From JAGQSZ01 sp049647585 (GTDB taxonomy: Bacteria > Actinomycetota > Acidimicrobiia > Acidimicrobiales > Microtrichaceae), in contig JBARXY010000011.1 in NCBI GenBank assembly GCA_049647585.1, positions 186,001-250,000 on the forward strand: 64,000 bases of DNA, given 5' to 3'. The position numbers and the translations under genes are program-made. Below are positions 44,204-51,118 of this stretch, piece after piece. Below the pieces are notes generated by a model. The model saw nothing but the letters and a program-made list of their open reading frames with translations. It ran no database searches and was not told the origin of the DNA. Numbering within the stretch: position 1 is the first letter of the stretch; the number at the start of each line of letters is the position of its first letter.

Positions 44204-45277
44204 TCATATGGGGAACCGAGAACGGATCCAGTCGGCGTACAACGGGTCGACGACCATCAGCCGACGATCCTTCTTGAGTAGCTGACCTCGATCCAGGAGG
44301 CGATGGCGCGCCTGTTGGGCTGAGGACCGCGACAAGGCCAGAACCCCGGCGTGTCGACCGAATAGGGCTTCACCCCCGGCGACAAGTCGCAAGACGGCCT
44401 GATCGGCAGAGGACTCACCAGAGAAGCGGGTCTCGTGACTTTCGACCGTGGCCGATCGGCAGCGTCCGAGAGCCATGGACCAGATCTGAGACTCCTCGAC
44501 GCCGACTTCACGTGCCGCCCACGCAGCATCTGCGAGTTGCATCGAACGCTGCGGATGTCCCCCGGTGAACGCATAGATATGCCCACCCAGGCCGGGCGGA
44601 GATACTCCGTCGAAACCCTTGTCCACGATGTCCGTCAGTGCAACCAAACTGAGGGCCGGGACCTCGACCAAGTCTGCCTGGGCGTAGAACGGTTGGTCAG
44701 CCTGGGAGAACAGCATCCGCATAGTTGAGGGTTCGGAGCCCGCGAAGATCAGACCGATGTCCTGATAGTGATGTTGCAGACGGGTCCGCAGAAGGCCCGC
44801 CGCACCATCGAGGCGGGTGATGGACGAGAACTCGTCAAAAATGATCACGGTGGGATTTCGGCGAGCGTGGTCGATCACCACGTCGAGAAGTCGATCAACC
44901 GTCGTATCTGCAGGCGGTCGATCCGGCTTGGAAAGCGTCAGCTTCACTACCCCGAGATTCACCTCCAGACCTGCGGCAACGCTGTCAATCCCCCGTCGCC
45001 GCTCCGCTGGAATGCTGACGAGGGCATCGTCGAGTCGTGCAGCAAGGTCGGCCCAGGACCGGAGCTCGTAGAGGTCGACAGCGACGACGGTCACCGAGTC
45101 GTCCAACTGGGCCGACACACTACCCAGCACGCTTGTCTTGCCGTAGCGACGAGGGGCAACCAGAACTGTGGGCCGGTGACTGGTCAAGCGCTCCAGCAAG
45201 TCGGCCACCAGAACCTCGCGCCCGGCAACCTGTTCTGGGAGCAGCGGTCCATGGTGGGGGAACGGGTTATTGAACAC
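44204..45277 (-). CDS. AAA-type ATPase (ATPase_2/DUF234-like) with C-terminal winged helix
   Basis: A 357-residue P-loop protein: REVLVADLLERL, Walker A VLVAPRRYGKTSVLGSV (about residues 35-51), Walker B PTVIIFDEFSSITRLDG (about 140-156), sensor LIFAGSEPSTM, and a C-terminal winged-helix-like part ending LLKKDRRLMVVDPLYADWIRSRFP. Such ATPases often accompany mobile or defence loci, but their function is not established. I start at GTG 45277 (VFNNPFPHHG) because a perfect TATATT box lies six bases upstream; the extra open frame to 45529 covers repeats and is not family-like. Two TACC-N7-GGTA repeats sit just upstream. Confidence 0.82.
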   Translation of the reverse strand: MFNNPFPHHGPLLPEQVAGREVLVADLLERLTSHRPTVLVAPRRYGKTSVLGSVSAQLDDSVTVVAVDLYELRSWADLAARLDDALVSIPAERRRGIDSVAAGLEVNLGVVKLTLSKPDRPPADTTVDRLLDVVIDHARRNPTVIIFDEFSSITRLDGAAGLLRTRLQHHYQDIGLIFAGSEPSTMRMLFSQADQPFYAQADLVEVPALSLVALTDIVDKGFDGVSPPGLGGHIYAFTGGHPQRSMQLADAAWAAREVGVEESQIWSMALGRCRSATVESHETRFSGESSADQAVLRLVAGGEALFGRHAGVLALSRSSAQQARHRLLDRGQLLKKDRRLMVVDPLYADWIRSRFPI

Positions 45278-45283
45278 TACGTG

Positions 45284-45330
45284 AATATACCTCTTTGTGG
45301 TACCTGATACATACCTGTTTCTGGTACATG
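45284..45330 (-). promoter_or_regulatory. AAA-ATPase promoter with two TACC-N7-GGTA repeats
   Basis: On the minus strand TACCAGAAACAGGTA and TACCACAAAGAGGTA lie 24 bases apart within 45287-45328. Each is an inverted repeat with 4-bp arms and the flanks are similar too (14 of 17 bases between copies). The TATATT -10 box (45289-45284) overlaps the inner copy, so a repressor, perhaps the ATPase itself through its winged helix, could control transcription. Confidence 0.65.
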
Positions 45331-45401
45331 CATTTCTTGCTGGCCAGACACAGGGGCCTGAGGGAAAAGATGACGCCGGTTGGTCAACTTGGCCGCCGAA
45401 T

Positions 45402-45467
45402 TCCTCATCGCGCTCCCGCGGGCGCGTTGCTCCCGACCCACTCCTCATCGCGCTCCCGCGGGCGCGT
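45402..45467. repeat. 26-bp direct repeat, two perfect copies
   Basis: Copies at 45402-45427 and 45442-45467 begin TCCTCATCGCG and contain CTCCCGCGGGCGCGT. Similar GC palindromes occur at 40660-40675 inside the DUF222 gene, and at 45634-45651, pointing to a shared 13E12-element origin. Confidence 0.85.
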
Positions 45468-45548
45468 CGACTTGAGCCACCGCCACAGATGGCGGTTTGA
45501 ACAGTCGAACTGAATACTTCTTGTTTCACTTGCCCGCACTTCCCTGCT

Positions 45549-45600
45549 CAGTCGAACTCCGTTCGACCAGCCTAAAGAGGTGGTGTGACAGTCAGATGAG
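45549..45600 (-). repeat. Decayed copy of the 13E12 upstream (SOS-box) region
   Basis: TCGAAC-TCC-GTTCGA (45552-45566) is followed by ..CCAGCCTA..GGTGTGACAGT.AG..GAG, matching the sequence after the LexA box of the DUF222 gene (40905-40960) in the same orientation. The spacer is three instead of four bases and no gene follows on the minus strand, so this is a relic. Confidence 0.68.
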
Positions 45601-45722
45601 AGGTCGGCCAGCAGGCGCTCGCCCCACTGATCCACGCGCCCGCGGGCGCGTCTTTGTTCGTCCCGTCGGAGCGCGCCAGCAGAAACAGCGCACCGTCGCG
45701 CCCCCGGGCGCGTCGCCACTTA

Positions 45723-46439
45723 TCAGTCGGCAGGGGCTTGTTTCAGATCCTCCGGAACCAGATAGATCAGCGGCACGCTGAGCATCGTCGCCAGCCCCTT
45801 GACCGCGATGTTCGCCCAGATGATTGACACCGCAACGGCAAATGGAACGTCACCCGCAAATGCGATCGTCACGAAGATCACCGAGTCGAGCGGCACCGAG
45901 AGTGCGTTCGACGACAGCACCCGACCCCACTGGACCCGATGGCCGAATCGCTTGACGAAGCGATGGTAGACCTCGGTATCGACCAGCTCCGAGAGCACCT
46001 GGGCTATCACCGACGCCGCGACGATCCGGGTGACAGGGGTCAGCACCGGTCCGAACCAGTCCTGCGCCGCACCGGTTACCGCCAGGTCTGCTGGAAGAAT
46101 CGCCGAGAGGTACAGAGCCCCTGCGAGCACCACGTTGAGTGCACCCGTTACGAAGATTGCCGTCCGGGCAGCCGAGCGCCCGCCCACCTTGTGGATCAGG
46201 TCACGCAGGGTGAAGGTGAGCGGATAGGTCAGGGTCCCGGCATCGATCGAGAAGCTCGCCCAGTCGGGACCTAGTCGCAGGATGCGCACCGACATGACGT
46301 TGGCCATGATCGAACAGGCCACATAACCGGCGACCGCGATGAGCAACCAGGTGAGCGCCCGACGCGTATAGAGGGTCTCCCCCAGCGCTGGAGTCTGCAG
46401 GTCGGTCGACGTCACGGCTGCCACGGTAGTTTCTGGCAT
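45723..46439 (-). CDS. Queuosine precursor transporter (YhhQ/VUT family)
   Basis: This 238-residue membrane protein has six or so hydrophobic segments. Family marks are LIAVAGYVACSIMANVMSVRIL, LTYPLTFTLRDLIHKVGGRSAARTAIF, ASVIAQVLSELVDTEVYHRF and SNALSVPLDSVIFVTIAFAG. The family imports queuine-pathway precursors for tRNA modification. The ATG at 46439 interlocks with the start of the divergent VOC gene (CATG, 46437-46440); the longer frame to 46610 only adds an Ala/Ser/Pro shadow of that gene. No queuosine biosynthesis genes are nearby. Confidence 0.85.
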   Translation of the reverse strand: MPETTVAAVTSTDLQTPALGETLYTRRALTWLLIAVAGYVACSIMANVMSVRILRLGPDWASFSIDAGTLTYPLTFTLRDLIHKVGGRSAARTAIFVTGALNVVLAGALYLSAILPADLAVTGAAQDWFGPVLTPVTRIVAASVIAQVLSELVDTEVYHRFVKRFGHRVQWGRVLSSNALSVPLDSVIFVTIAFAGDVPFAVAVSIIWANIAVKGLATMLSVPLIYLVPEDLKQAPAD

Positions 46440-47271
46440 GCCTTCAGATCGCAACCAAGCTGGAAGCAGCCCGACAGATCCAGAGGCTGAGGCCGCAAAG
46501 GCCGCGGGCGCAGGTTCCGCGGCCGCGGGCGCAGGTTCCGCGGCCGAGGGCCCAGGTCCAGAGGCCGATGCCGATGCCGATGCCGCAGCGCTTGCCCGAA
46601 GTGCCGACACCCGCGGACCTCAACTCAGCACTCTGGTCATTGCCGACAGCCCCGAGTCCTGGCGCGCCGGTGGCTTCATTGTCGACGAGCAGGGCATCTG
46701 CGTCCTGGGAAGGACCGCAATCCACCTCAACGGCGGCCTTGGCGGATTCCGTTCCTGGGTCTTCGACGGAATCGACCAGGAAGTCTCAGAGATCGACGGT
46801 CTCGCGGTCGCCGGGCCGAACCGGAGTCCGAGCCCGAGCCCGAGCGCCCAGCGAATCCCGAACCACCACCCGCACCCGAACGGCATCACATCGATCGATC
46901 ACATCGTCATCCGATCCGGCAACTGCAAACGGACTATCGCGGCGCTGGAGGCCGCGGGGTTCCCCCGGAGGGGAGGCCGCACGACCACCAGCAGCGGATT
47001 CGCAGCAGCTCAGAGCTTCTTCTGGGCAGGTGACGTGATACTCGAGCTGATTGGGCCTGATATCGATGAACCCGCGACCGACGAGGTCACCTCGATCTTT
47101 GGACTCGCGCTCGTGGCGCCGGACCTGGACTCCACGGCACAGTTCCTTGGCGACTTAATGGGCGATCCGAGGCCGGCGGTTCAGAAGGGCAGGAGGATCG
47201 CCGGTTTCAGAACCAGAACGGTCGGGATCAGTCTTCCGATTGCCGTCATGAGTCCGCACTCCAAGCCCTGA
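46438..47271 (+). CDS. VOC-fold (glyoxalase-like) protein
   Basis: This 277-residue protein has two beta-alpha-beta modules: LSTLVIADSPESWRAGGFIVDEQGICVLGRTAIHL (about 62-97), a Ser/Pro linker, then ITSIDHIVIRSGNCKRTIAALEAAGFPRRG (about 150-180) and ILELIGPDIDEP. These fit the vicinal-oxygen-chelate fold with the H..E metal pattern in the second module. Substrate unknown. The N-terminal 50 residues are Ala/Gly/Glu low complexity with a perfect 21-bp tandem repeat (46501-46542). ATG 46438 interlocks with the divergent transporter start. TAGTTT (46427-46432) lies 5 bases upstream. Confidence 0.75.
   Translation: MPSDRNQAGSSPTDPEAEAAKAAGAGSAAAGAGSAAEGPGPEADADADAAALARSADTRGPQLSTLVIADSPESWRAGGFIVDEQGICVLGRTAIHLNGGLGGFRSWVFDGIDQEVSEIDGLAVAGPNRSPSPSPSAQRIPNHHPHPNGITSIDHIVIRSGNCKRTIAALEAAGFPRRGGRTTTSSGFAAAQSFFWAGDVILELIGPDIDEPATDEVTSIFGLALVAPDLDSTAQFLGDLMGDPRPAVQKGRRIAGFRTRTVGISLPIAVMSPHSKP
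46501..46542 (+). repeat. 21-bp perfect tandem duplication in the VOC gene
   Basis: A 21-base unit beginning GCCGCGGGCGCAGG occurs twice in frame and encodes an Ala/Gly/Ser repeat in the disordered N-terminus. Confidence 0.92.
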
Positions 47272-47320
47272 CGCACCCACAGGTCGGCATCAAAAGTGCC
47301 GTCCTGACTGTCGCTTCCGG

Positions 47321-47337
47321 GTTACCCGTCGGTAACA
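47321..47337 (+). promoter_or_regulatory. Leaderless promoter with GTTACC palindrome before acyl-CoA dehydrogenase
   Basis: GTTACC-CGTC-GGTAAC (47321-47336) is a perfect palindrome. Its right arm contains the -10 box TAACAT (47332-47337), seven bases before the ATG at 47345. The arms match the half-sites upstream of fas, suggesting shared lipid-responsive control. Confidence 0.68.
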
Positions 47338-47344
47338 TGAACAG

Positions 47345-49144
47345 ATGTCTGAGTACCGTGCCCCAGTCAAAGACGCTCTGTTCGCCCTTCGCCACATCGG
47401 CGAGTTGGAGAAGCTCGCCGCTACCAAGAAGTACGGGGACGCCGACATTGAAACCGTCGCAACCGTGCTCGAAGAGCAGGGACGCTTCATGCAGGAGGTG
47501 TTCGCTCCGCTGAATGCGTCGGGCGACAGGGAAGGTCTCGTCTGGTCTCCCGAAGGAGTTAAGACTCCGGCCGGTTTCAAAGAGGCATACGCCAAGTTCG
47601 TCGAGGCCGGCTGGCAGGGCCTGAACGCGCACGTCGAGTACGGCGGCGCCGGATTCCCCGAATCCGCTTTCGCAGCAGCGGCCGAGTTCGAAACGGCCGC
47701 CAACGGTGCGCTGACAATGTGTCCCGGACTCACCAGCGGAGCCATCGAATGTCTCCAAGCATGGGGCACCGAGGAGCAGAAAGAGGTCTACCTCCGCAAG
47801 CTCATCACCGGGGAGTGGACGGGCACCATGAACCTGACCGAACCCCAGGCCGGTTCGGACGTTGGGCTCTGCACCACCAAGGCAGTCCCACAGGGCGACG
47901 GCACCTACCTGATCAGCGGCACCAAGATCTTCATCTCGTTCGGCGAACACGACCTTGCCGAGAACATCATCCACCTGGTCCTGGCCCGGCTACCCGAGGC
48001 CCCTGCCGGCACCCGCGGGATATCGCTGTTCATCGTCCCCAAGTTCATGGTGAACGACGACGGCTCAATCGGCGAGCGCAATGACGTCAACTGCGTCTCG
48101 ATCGAACACAAGATGGGCATCCACGCCTCCCCGACCTGCGTCATGAGCTACGGCGATGCCGGAGGTGCAGTCGGCTACCTCGTGGGTGAAGAGAACCAGG
48201 GCATGCGGGCAATGTTCACGATGATGAACTCCGCACGTATCGCTGTAGGCATCCAGGGTGTGGCGCTTGGTGAGGCCGCCTACCAGAAGGCCCTCGCCTA
48301 CTCCCAGGAGCGTCGCCAGGGTCGCAAGATCGGCGGCGATTCCAAGGAGCCGGCGTTCATCATCGAACATCCGGACGTGCGTCGCATGTTGCTCTCGATG
48401 AAGAGCCACATCGAGGCGATGCGAGCGCTGGTCATTTACAACGCCGCTGCCATCGACTTCTCGCGCGCCCTCGACGGTGAGGACGCCGAGCGCTGGGAAG
48501 AGATCGCCGAGCTGCTCACCCCGGTCACCAAGGCCTGGTGTACCGACGTCGGTATGGACGTCACCTCGACCGCCATCCAGGTGTTCGGCGGCATGGGTTA
48601 CATCGAAGAATCCGGTGTCGCACAGCACTACCGCGACATGCGCATCGCCCCCATCTATGAGGGCACCAACGGTATTCAGGCCATGGACCTGGTCGGACGC
48701 AAGCTGGGTCTGCGAATGGGCGGCGTGGTCAACGACCACCTGCAGAACATGCGCGACACCGCCAGTGAGCTAGCTGCTGCCGGCGACGATTTCGCCTCCA
48801 TGAGCGCAGCGCTCAGCGAGGCCATCGAGGCTCTGGCGAGCACCACCGAGTGGATCATGACCAACGGCATCGAAGATCCCGTGCAGGCTCTCGCCGGCGC
48901 AACGCCTTACCTGACGGTCTTCGGCACGGTCACCGGCGGCTGGCTCCTCGCCCGACAGGCTCTTGCTGCACGCAATGAGATCGACGGCGGCTCGGACGAC
49001 GTCGATTACCTGAACGCCAAGATCACCACGGCTCGTTTCTACGCCGAGCAGGTGCTGCCCACCGCAGCGGGCCTGGTGCCGGCGATCGAGGCCGGGGCAT
49101 CGGTTCTGTACGAGGTCGACGGCGACACGCTGGCTTCGGTCTGA
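47345..49144 (+). CDS. Acyl-CoA dehydrogenase, FadE5-like
   Basis: This 599-residue flavoenzyme is closely related in layout to the one at 18249-20156: LITGEWTGTMNLTEPQAGSDVG (about 155-176), ISFGEHDLAENIIHLVLARL, SIEHKMGIHASPTCVMSYG, and late FGGMGYIEESGVAQHYRDMRIAPIYEGTNGIQAMDLVGRKLG (about 415-455), plus the extra C-terminal domain. It oxidises fatty acyl-CoA to enoyl-CoA. There is no ribosome site before ATG 47345; transcription should begin at the ATG from the TAACAT box. It is monocistronic, and its stop region (TCTGAGCC) recurs three times at about 13-14-base intervals up to 49174. Confidence 0.94.
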   Translation: MSEYRAPVKDALFALRHIGELEKLAATKKYGDADIETVATVLEEQGRFMQEVFAPLNASGDREGLVWSPEGVKTPAGFKEAYAKFVEAGWQGLNAHVEYGGAGFPESAFAAAAEFETAANGALTMCPGLTSGAIECLQAWGTEEQKEVYLRKLITGEWTGTMNLTEPQAGSDVGLCTTKAVPQGDGTYLISGTKIFISFGEHDLAENIIHLVLARLPEAPAGTRGISLFIVPKFMVNDDGSIGERNDVNCVSIEHKMGIHASPTCVMSYGDAGGAVGYLVGEENQGMRAMFTMMNSARIAVGIQGVALGEAAYQKALAYSQERRQGRKIGGDSKEPAFIIEHPDVRRMLLSMKSHIEAMRALVIYNAAAIDFSRALDGEDAERWEEIAELLTPVTKAWCTDVGMDVTSTAIQVFGGMGYIEESGVAQHYRDMRIAPIYEGTNGIQAMDLVGRKLGLRMGGVVNDHLQNMRDTASELAAAGDDFASMSAALSEAIEALASTTEWIMTNGIEDPVQALAGATPYLTVFGTVTGGWLLARQALAARNEIDGGSDDVDYLNAKITTARFYAEQVLPTAAGLVPAIEAGASVLYEVDGDTLASV

Positions 49145-49225
49145 GCCCACCGTCTGAGCCACACCCTCTGAGCCGCTCTTCGGGAGCGTTGTCGAGTGCC
49201 TGGGCCGCTGTAGCCTCATGCCCAG

Positions 49226-49831
49226 ATGCTCGATCATGTCTTCACCGATGCAATAGGTGCACTGCGCGACGCAATGGAAAACGCGCTTCTTGAGCGTCAG
49301 GCGTTCGAGGAGCGGTTTCACACCGACGTACTTCTCGGCGATCTCAGTTGGGAGACCAGCTACGGCGTTCCCGGGGAAGGACTGCCCCCGCGCGTCCAGG
49401 CCGACCTTACGCTGGAGTGGCCGACCTGGTCCCAGACCGCGTACCGCTCCTGGTACATCGACGAGGAGCTTCCGGAGCCTCCCACCATCGACATCGAGGT
49501 GGTGCTGCGGATCCAGCGACTGGTTTCGGCACCCGACCCCAAGAAGGTTCTCGACGCGCTTCCCGAGTCGAGCCCGGTAATCGGTCGGGAGCGCCTGAAC
49601 CGCTCAGGGCCGACCGTGGAGGCTGTCTACAACGAGGACCTGAGCGATACCGAGCACGCCATCGAGGTCAGCTACGAAGGCAGCTACGAACTCGACGAGG
49701 CGACCCTGGCCGACGGTTCCATCCTCGACGACCACTTCGGCGCCATGGGCGGATGGATCGCGTCGACGCTGGTGCGACTCGGCGATCTGGACTTCGAGTT
49801 CCGCCCGCCCTTGGAAAAGGACGACGACTGA
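49226..49831 (+). CDS. Hypothetical protein
   Basis: This 201-residue acidic soluble protein has no recognised domain. It contains FHTDVLLGDLSWETSYGVPGEGLPPRVQADLTLEWPTWSQTAYRSWYID (beta-rich, tryptophan-containing) and ends EFRPPLEKDDD. A TAGCCT box lies nine bases before ATG 49226, so a leaderless message is likely, as for the bL37-like gene. It is convergent with the CHAD gene. Confidence 0.65.
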   Translation: MLDHVFTDAIGALRDAMENALLERQAFEERFHTDVLLGDLSWETSYGVPGEGLPPRVQADLTLEWPTWSQTAYRSWYIDEELPEPPTIDIEVVLRIQRLVSAPDPKKVLDALPESSPVIGRERLNRSGPTVEAVYNEDLSDTEHAIEVSYEGSYELDEATLADGSILDDHFGAMGGWIASTLVRLGDLDFEFRPPLEKDDD

Positions 49832-49873
49832 GTCACCGCGGCGCCACTTCACCGTCGGCAGATCTGCTCCACC

Positions 49874-49903
49874 GTGGACCGCTCCTACTTGGACCGCTCC
49901 TAC
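49874..49903. repeat. 15-bp tandem duplication past the CHAD stop
   Basis: GTGGACCGCTCCTAC and TTGGACCGCTCCTAC follow each other directly, just 3' of the CHAD gene stop at 49909. Confidence 0.88.
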
Positions 49904-49908
49904 GTGGC

Positions 49909-50976
49909 TCAATCCAGCGAGAAGCGACGCAGCTTCTTCCACCGCTTCCTTGAGCGACGCATCTGGCCCGGTATCTCCATCTGAATGGGATTGATCATCG
50001 CGCCGGCTGACATTGCTGCCTTGTTGCCCAGTTGCCGACCAAGTTCGCGGAGGAGTTCTGCGTCGACCGCCATGTCTTGAAGCTCACCCAGACCTCTGAG
50101 CAGCTTGCGGATCTGTTTCGCGGCCTTGGCGGTATCGGCCGTCGATGCCCCGCTAGACGCACCGGGCGAACCGGCCTTCGACGGCCTGGTCGACTCGCCG
50201 AGCGACGGCGTTCGGTGGTCTCGGTCATCGAACCAGTCGCCACCGTCGTCTTCATCGGGGTAGGTCAGAATCGGGCCCAGAGCGTCCATCAGATATCGGG
50301 CCCGCTTGAGGTGCCGGCGTAGGCGATGCCAGTCCTCTACGTCCGAGCTGTCCATCGCCGACTCGCCGGCCTTCTGGGCACGGATCCAAGCTGTACTGAA
50401 CGAACCTCTGGCAACATTTCGTGCGCTGACTAGAACGTCCGGGCCGGGCTCCTCGCCGCCCAACCGGTAGACGGTCCCGAGCGCTCGCAGCCGATCAACC
50501 ATGGTTGCGTGCTCAACCGAGCCGATCATCTCCAAGACCTTGGCGTATTCGACGTCGCGTTGCCCATCGAGCTCCGCTGTGATCCGCCGCAACCCTCCAT
50601 GGAGGTCTGGGGCCAGGAACTGGGGCCAGTCCGCGAGTGAGCCGGCCAGAACGTCCAGATTGCGAAGCTGTGCTGTCCGCCGCAGCTCGTCCGAAACCGC
50701 GTCCAGCGCCGAGCTCGCGAGGTCCGGAGGGAACACCGTTTCGGATGCGATCAGAAGGGCCTTGGCACGCCTGAGAGAAACTCTGTACTTATGGAGCTTC
50801 CGGGATCGCCGATCACTGTCCCAATCGGACCGGGGTGAGAACGACGCGATGTCGGGCACCTGTTCAGCGAGAACCAACGCCATGATCCGACCCGCAGGTT
50901 GGTTCCAGTCGGACGGAGACAGCTCAAAGCTCTGACGCCGAGAACCTGATCCGCCGTCGTGATCACCGGTCTTCAT
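49909..50976 (-). CDS. CHAD-domain protein
   Basis: This 355-residue alpha-helical, strongly basic protein has the CHAD signature RRSRKLHKYRVSLRRAKALL (about residues 54-73), LRRTAQLRNLDVLAGSL and DWHRLRRHLKRARYLMDALG with regularly spaced His/Arg/Lys, ending LLRELGRQLG and RRSRKRWKKLRRFSLD. CHAD domains bind inorganic polyphosphate. The nearby pyrophosphatase on the same strand makes phosphate metabolism a reasonable setting, but there is no direct evidence of a joint role. Confidence 0.86.
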   Translation of the reverse strand: MKTGDHDGGSGSRRQSFELSPSDWNQPAGRIMALVLAEQVPDIASFSPRSDWDSDRRSRKLHKYRVSLRRAKALLIASETVFPPDLASSALDAVSDELRRTAQLRNLDVLAGSLADWPQFLAPDLHGGLRRITAELDGQRDVEYAKVLEMIGSVEHATMVDRLRALGTVYRLGGEEPGPDVLVSARNVARGSFSTAWIRAQKAGESAMDSSDVEDWHRLRRHLKRARYLMDALGPILTYPDEDDGGDWFDDRDHRTPSLGESTRPSKAGSPGASSGASTADTAKAAKQIRKLLRGLGELQDMAVDAELLRELGRQLGNKAAMSAGAMINPIQMEIPGQMRRSRKRWKKLRRFSLD

Positions 50977-51082
50977 TACGCCAGTCTCGCAGGCTCCGGC
51001 CTACCGCACAGCCGGTTGGGCCGTGGGCAAGCGCGGGCCACCAAACTTGCGACCAGAGCGTTGCCGCGTGGACCGTCCGGTC

Positions 51083-51118
51083 TCAGCGAGCGACCGGCCC
51101 TCAGCGAGCGACCGGCCC
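51083..51118. repeat. 18-bp tandem duplication derived from the hppA 3' end
   Basis: TCAGCGAGCGACCGGCCC occurs twice perfectly and abuts the hppA stop. The adjacent coding end of hppA (from 51119) matches the unit at 13 of its first 15 bases, so the repeats look like outward copies of the gene terminus. Confidence 0.85.

Larger units (their letters stand above)
45278..45722. other. 445-bp intergenic region with twin operator, direct repeats and a decayed 13E12 region
   Basis: No intact gene lies between the AAA ATPase start and the QueT-like gene end. The segment holds the ATPase promoter and twin repeats (45284-45330), a 26-bp direct repeat (45402-45427 and 45442-45467), an SOS-box-like relic (45549-45600) and CGCGCCCGCGGGCGCG-type palindromes (45634-45651, about 45698-45713). 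Open frames here are arginine-rich artefacts. Confidence 0.75.

Noticed and set aside
45278..45529. N-terminal extension of the AAA ATPase
   Set aside because: It is Arg/Ser-rich, covers the operator repeats, and a perfect -10 box with a start codon at 45277 explains the gene without it.
45402..45651. Possible CRISPR-like or phage att array from repeated GC palindromes
   Set aside because: Only two perfect 26-bp copies with one short spacer, no cas genes, and the palindromes vary in sequence; better explained as 13E12-element debris.
48065..48739. Open frame of 224 codons antisense to the FadE-like gene
   Set aside because: Shadow of the coding strand; His/Asp/Gly-rich composition with no family.
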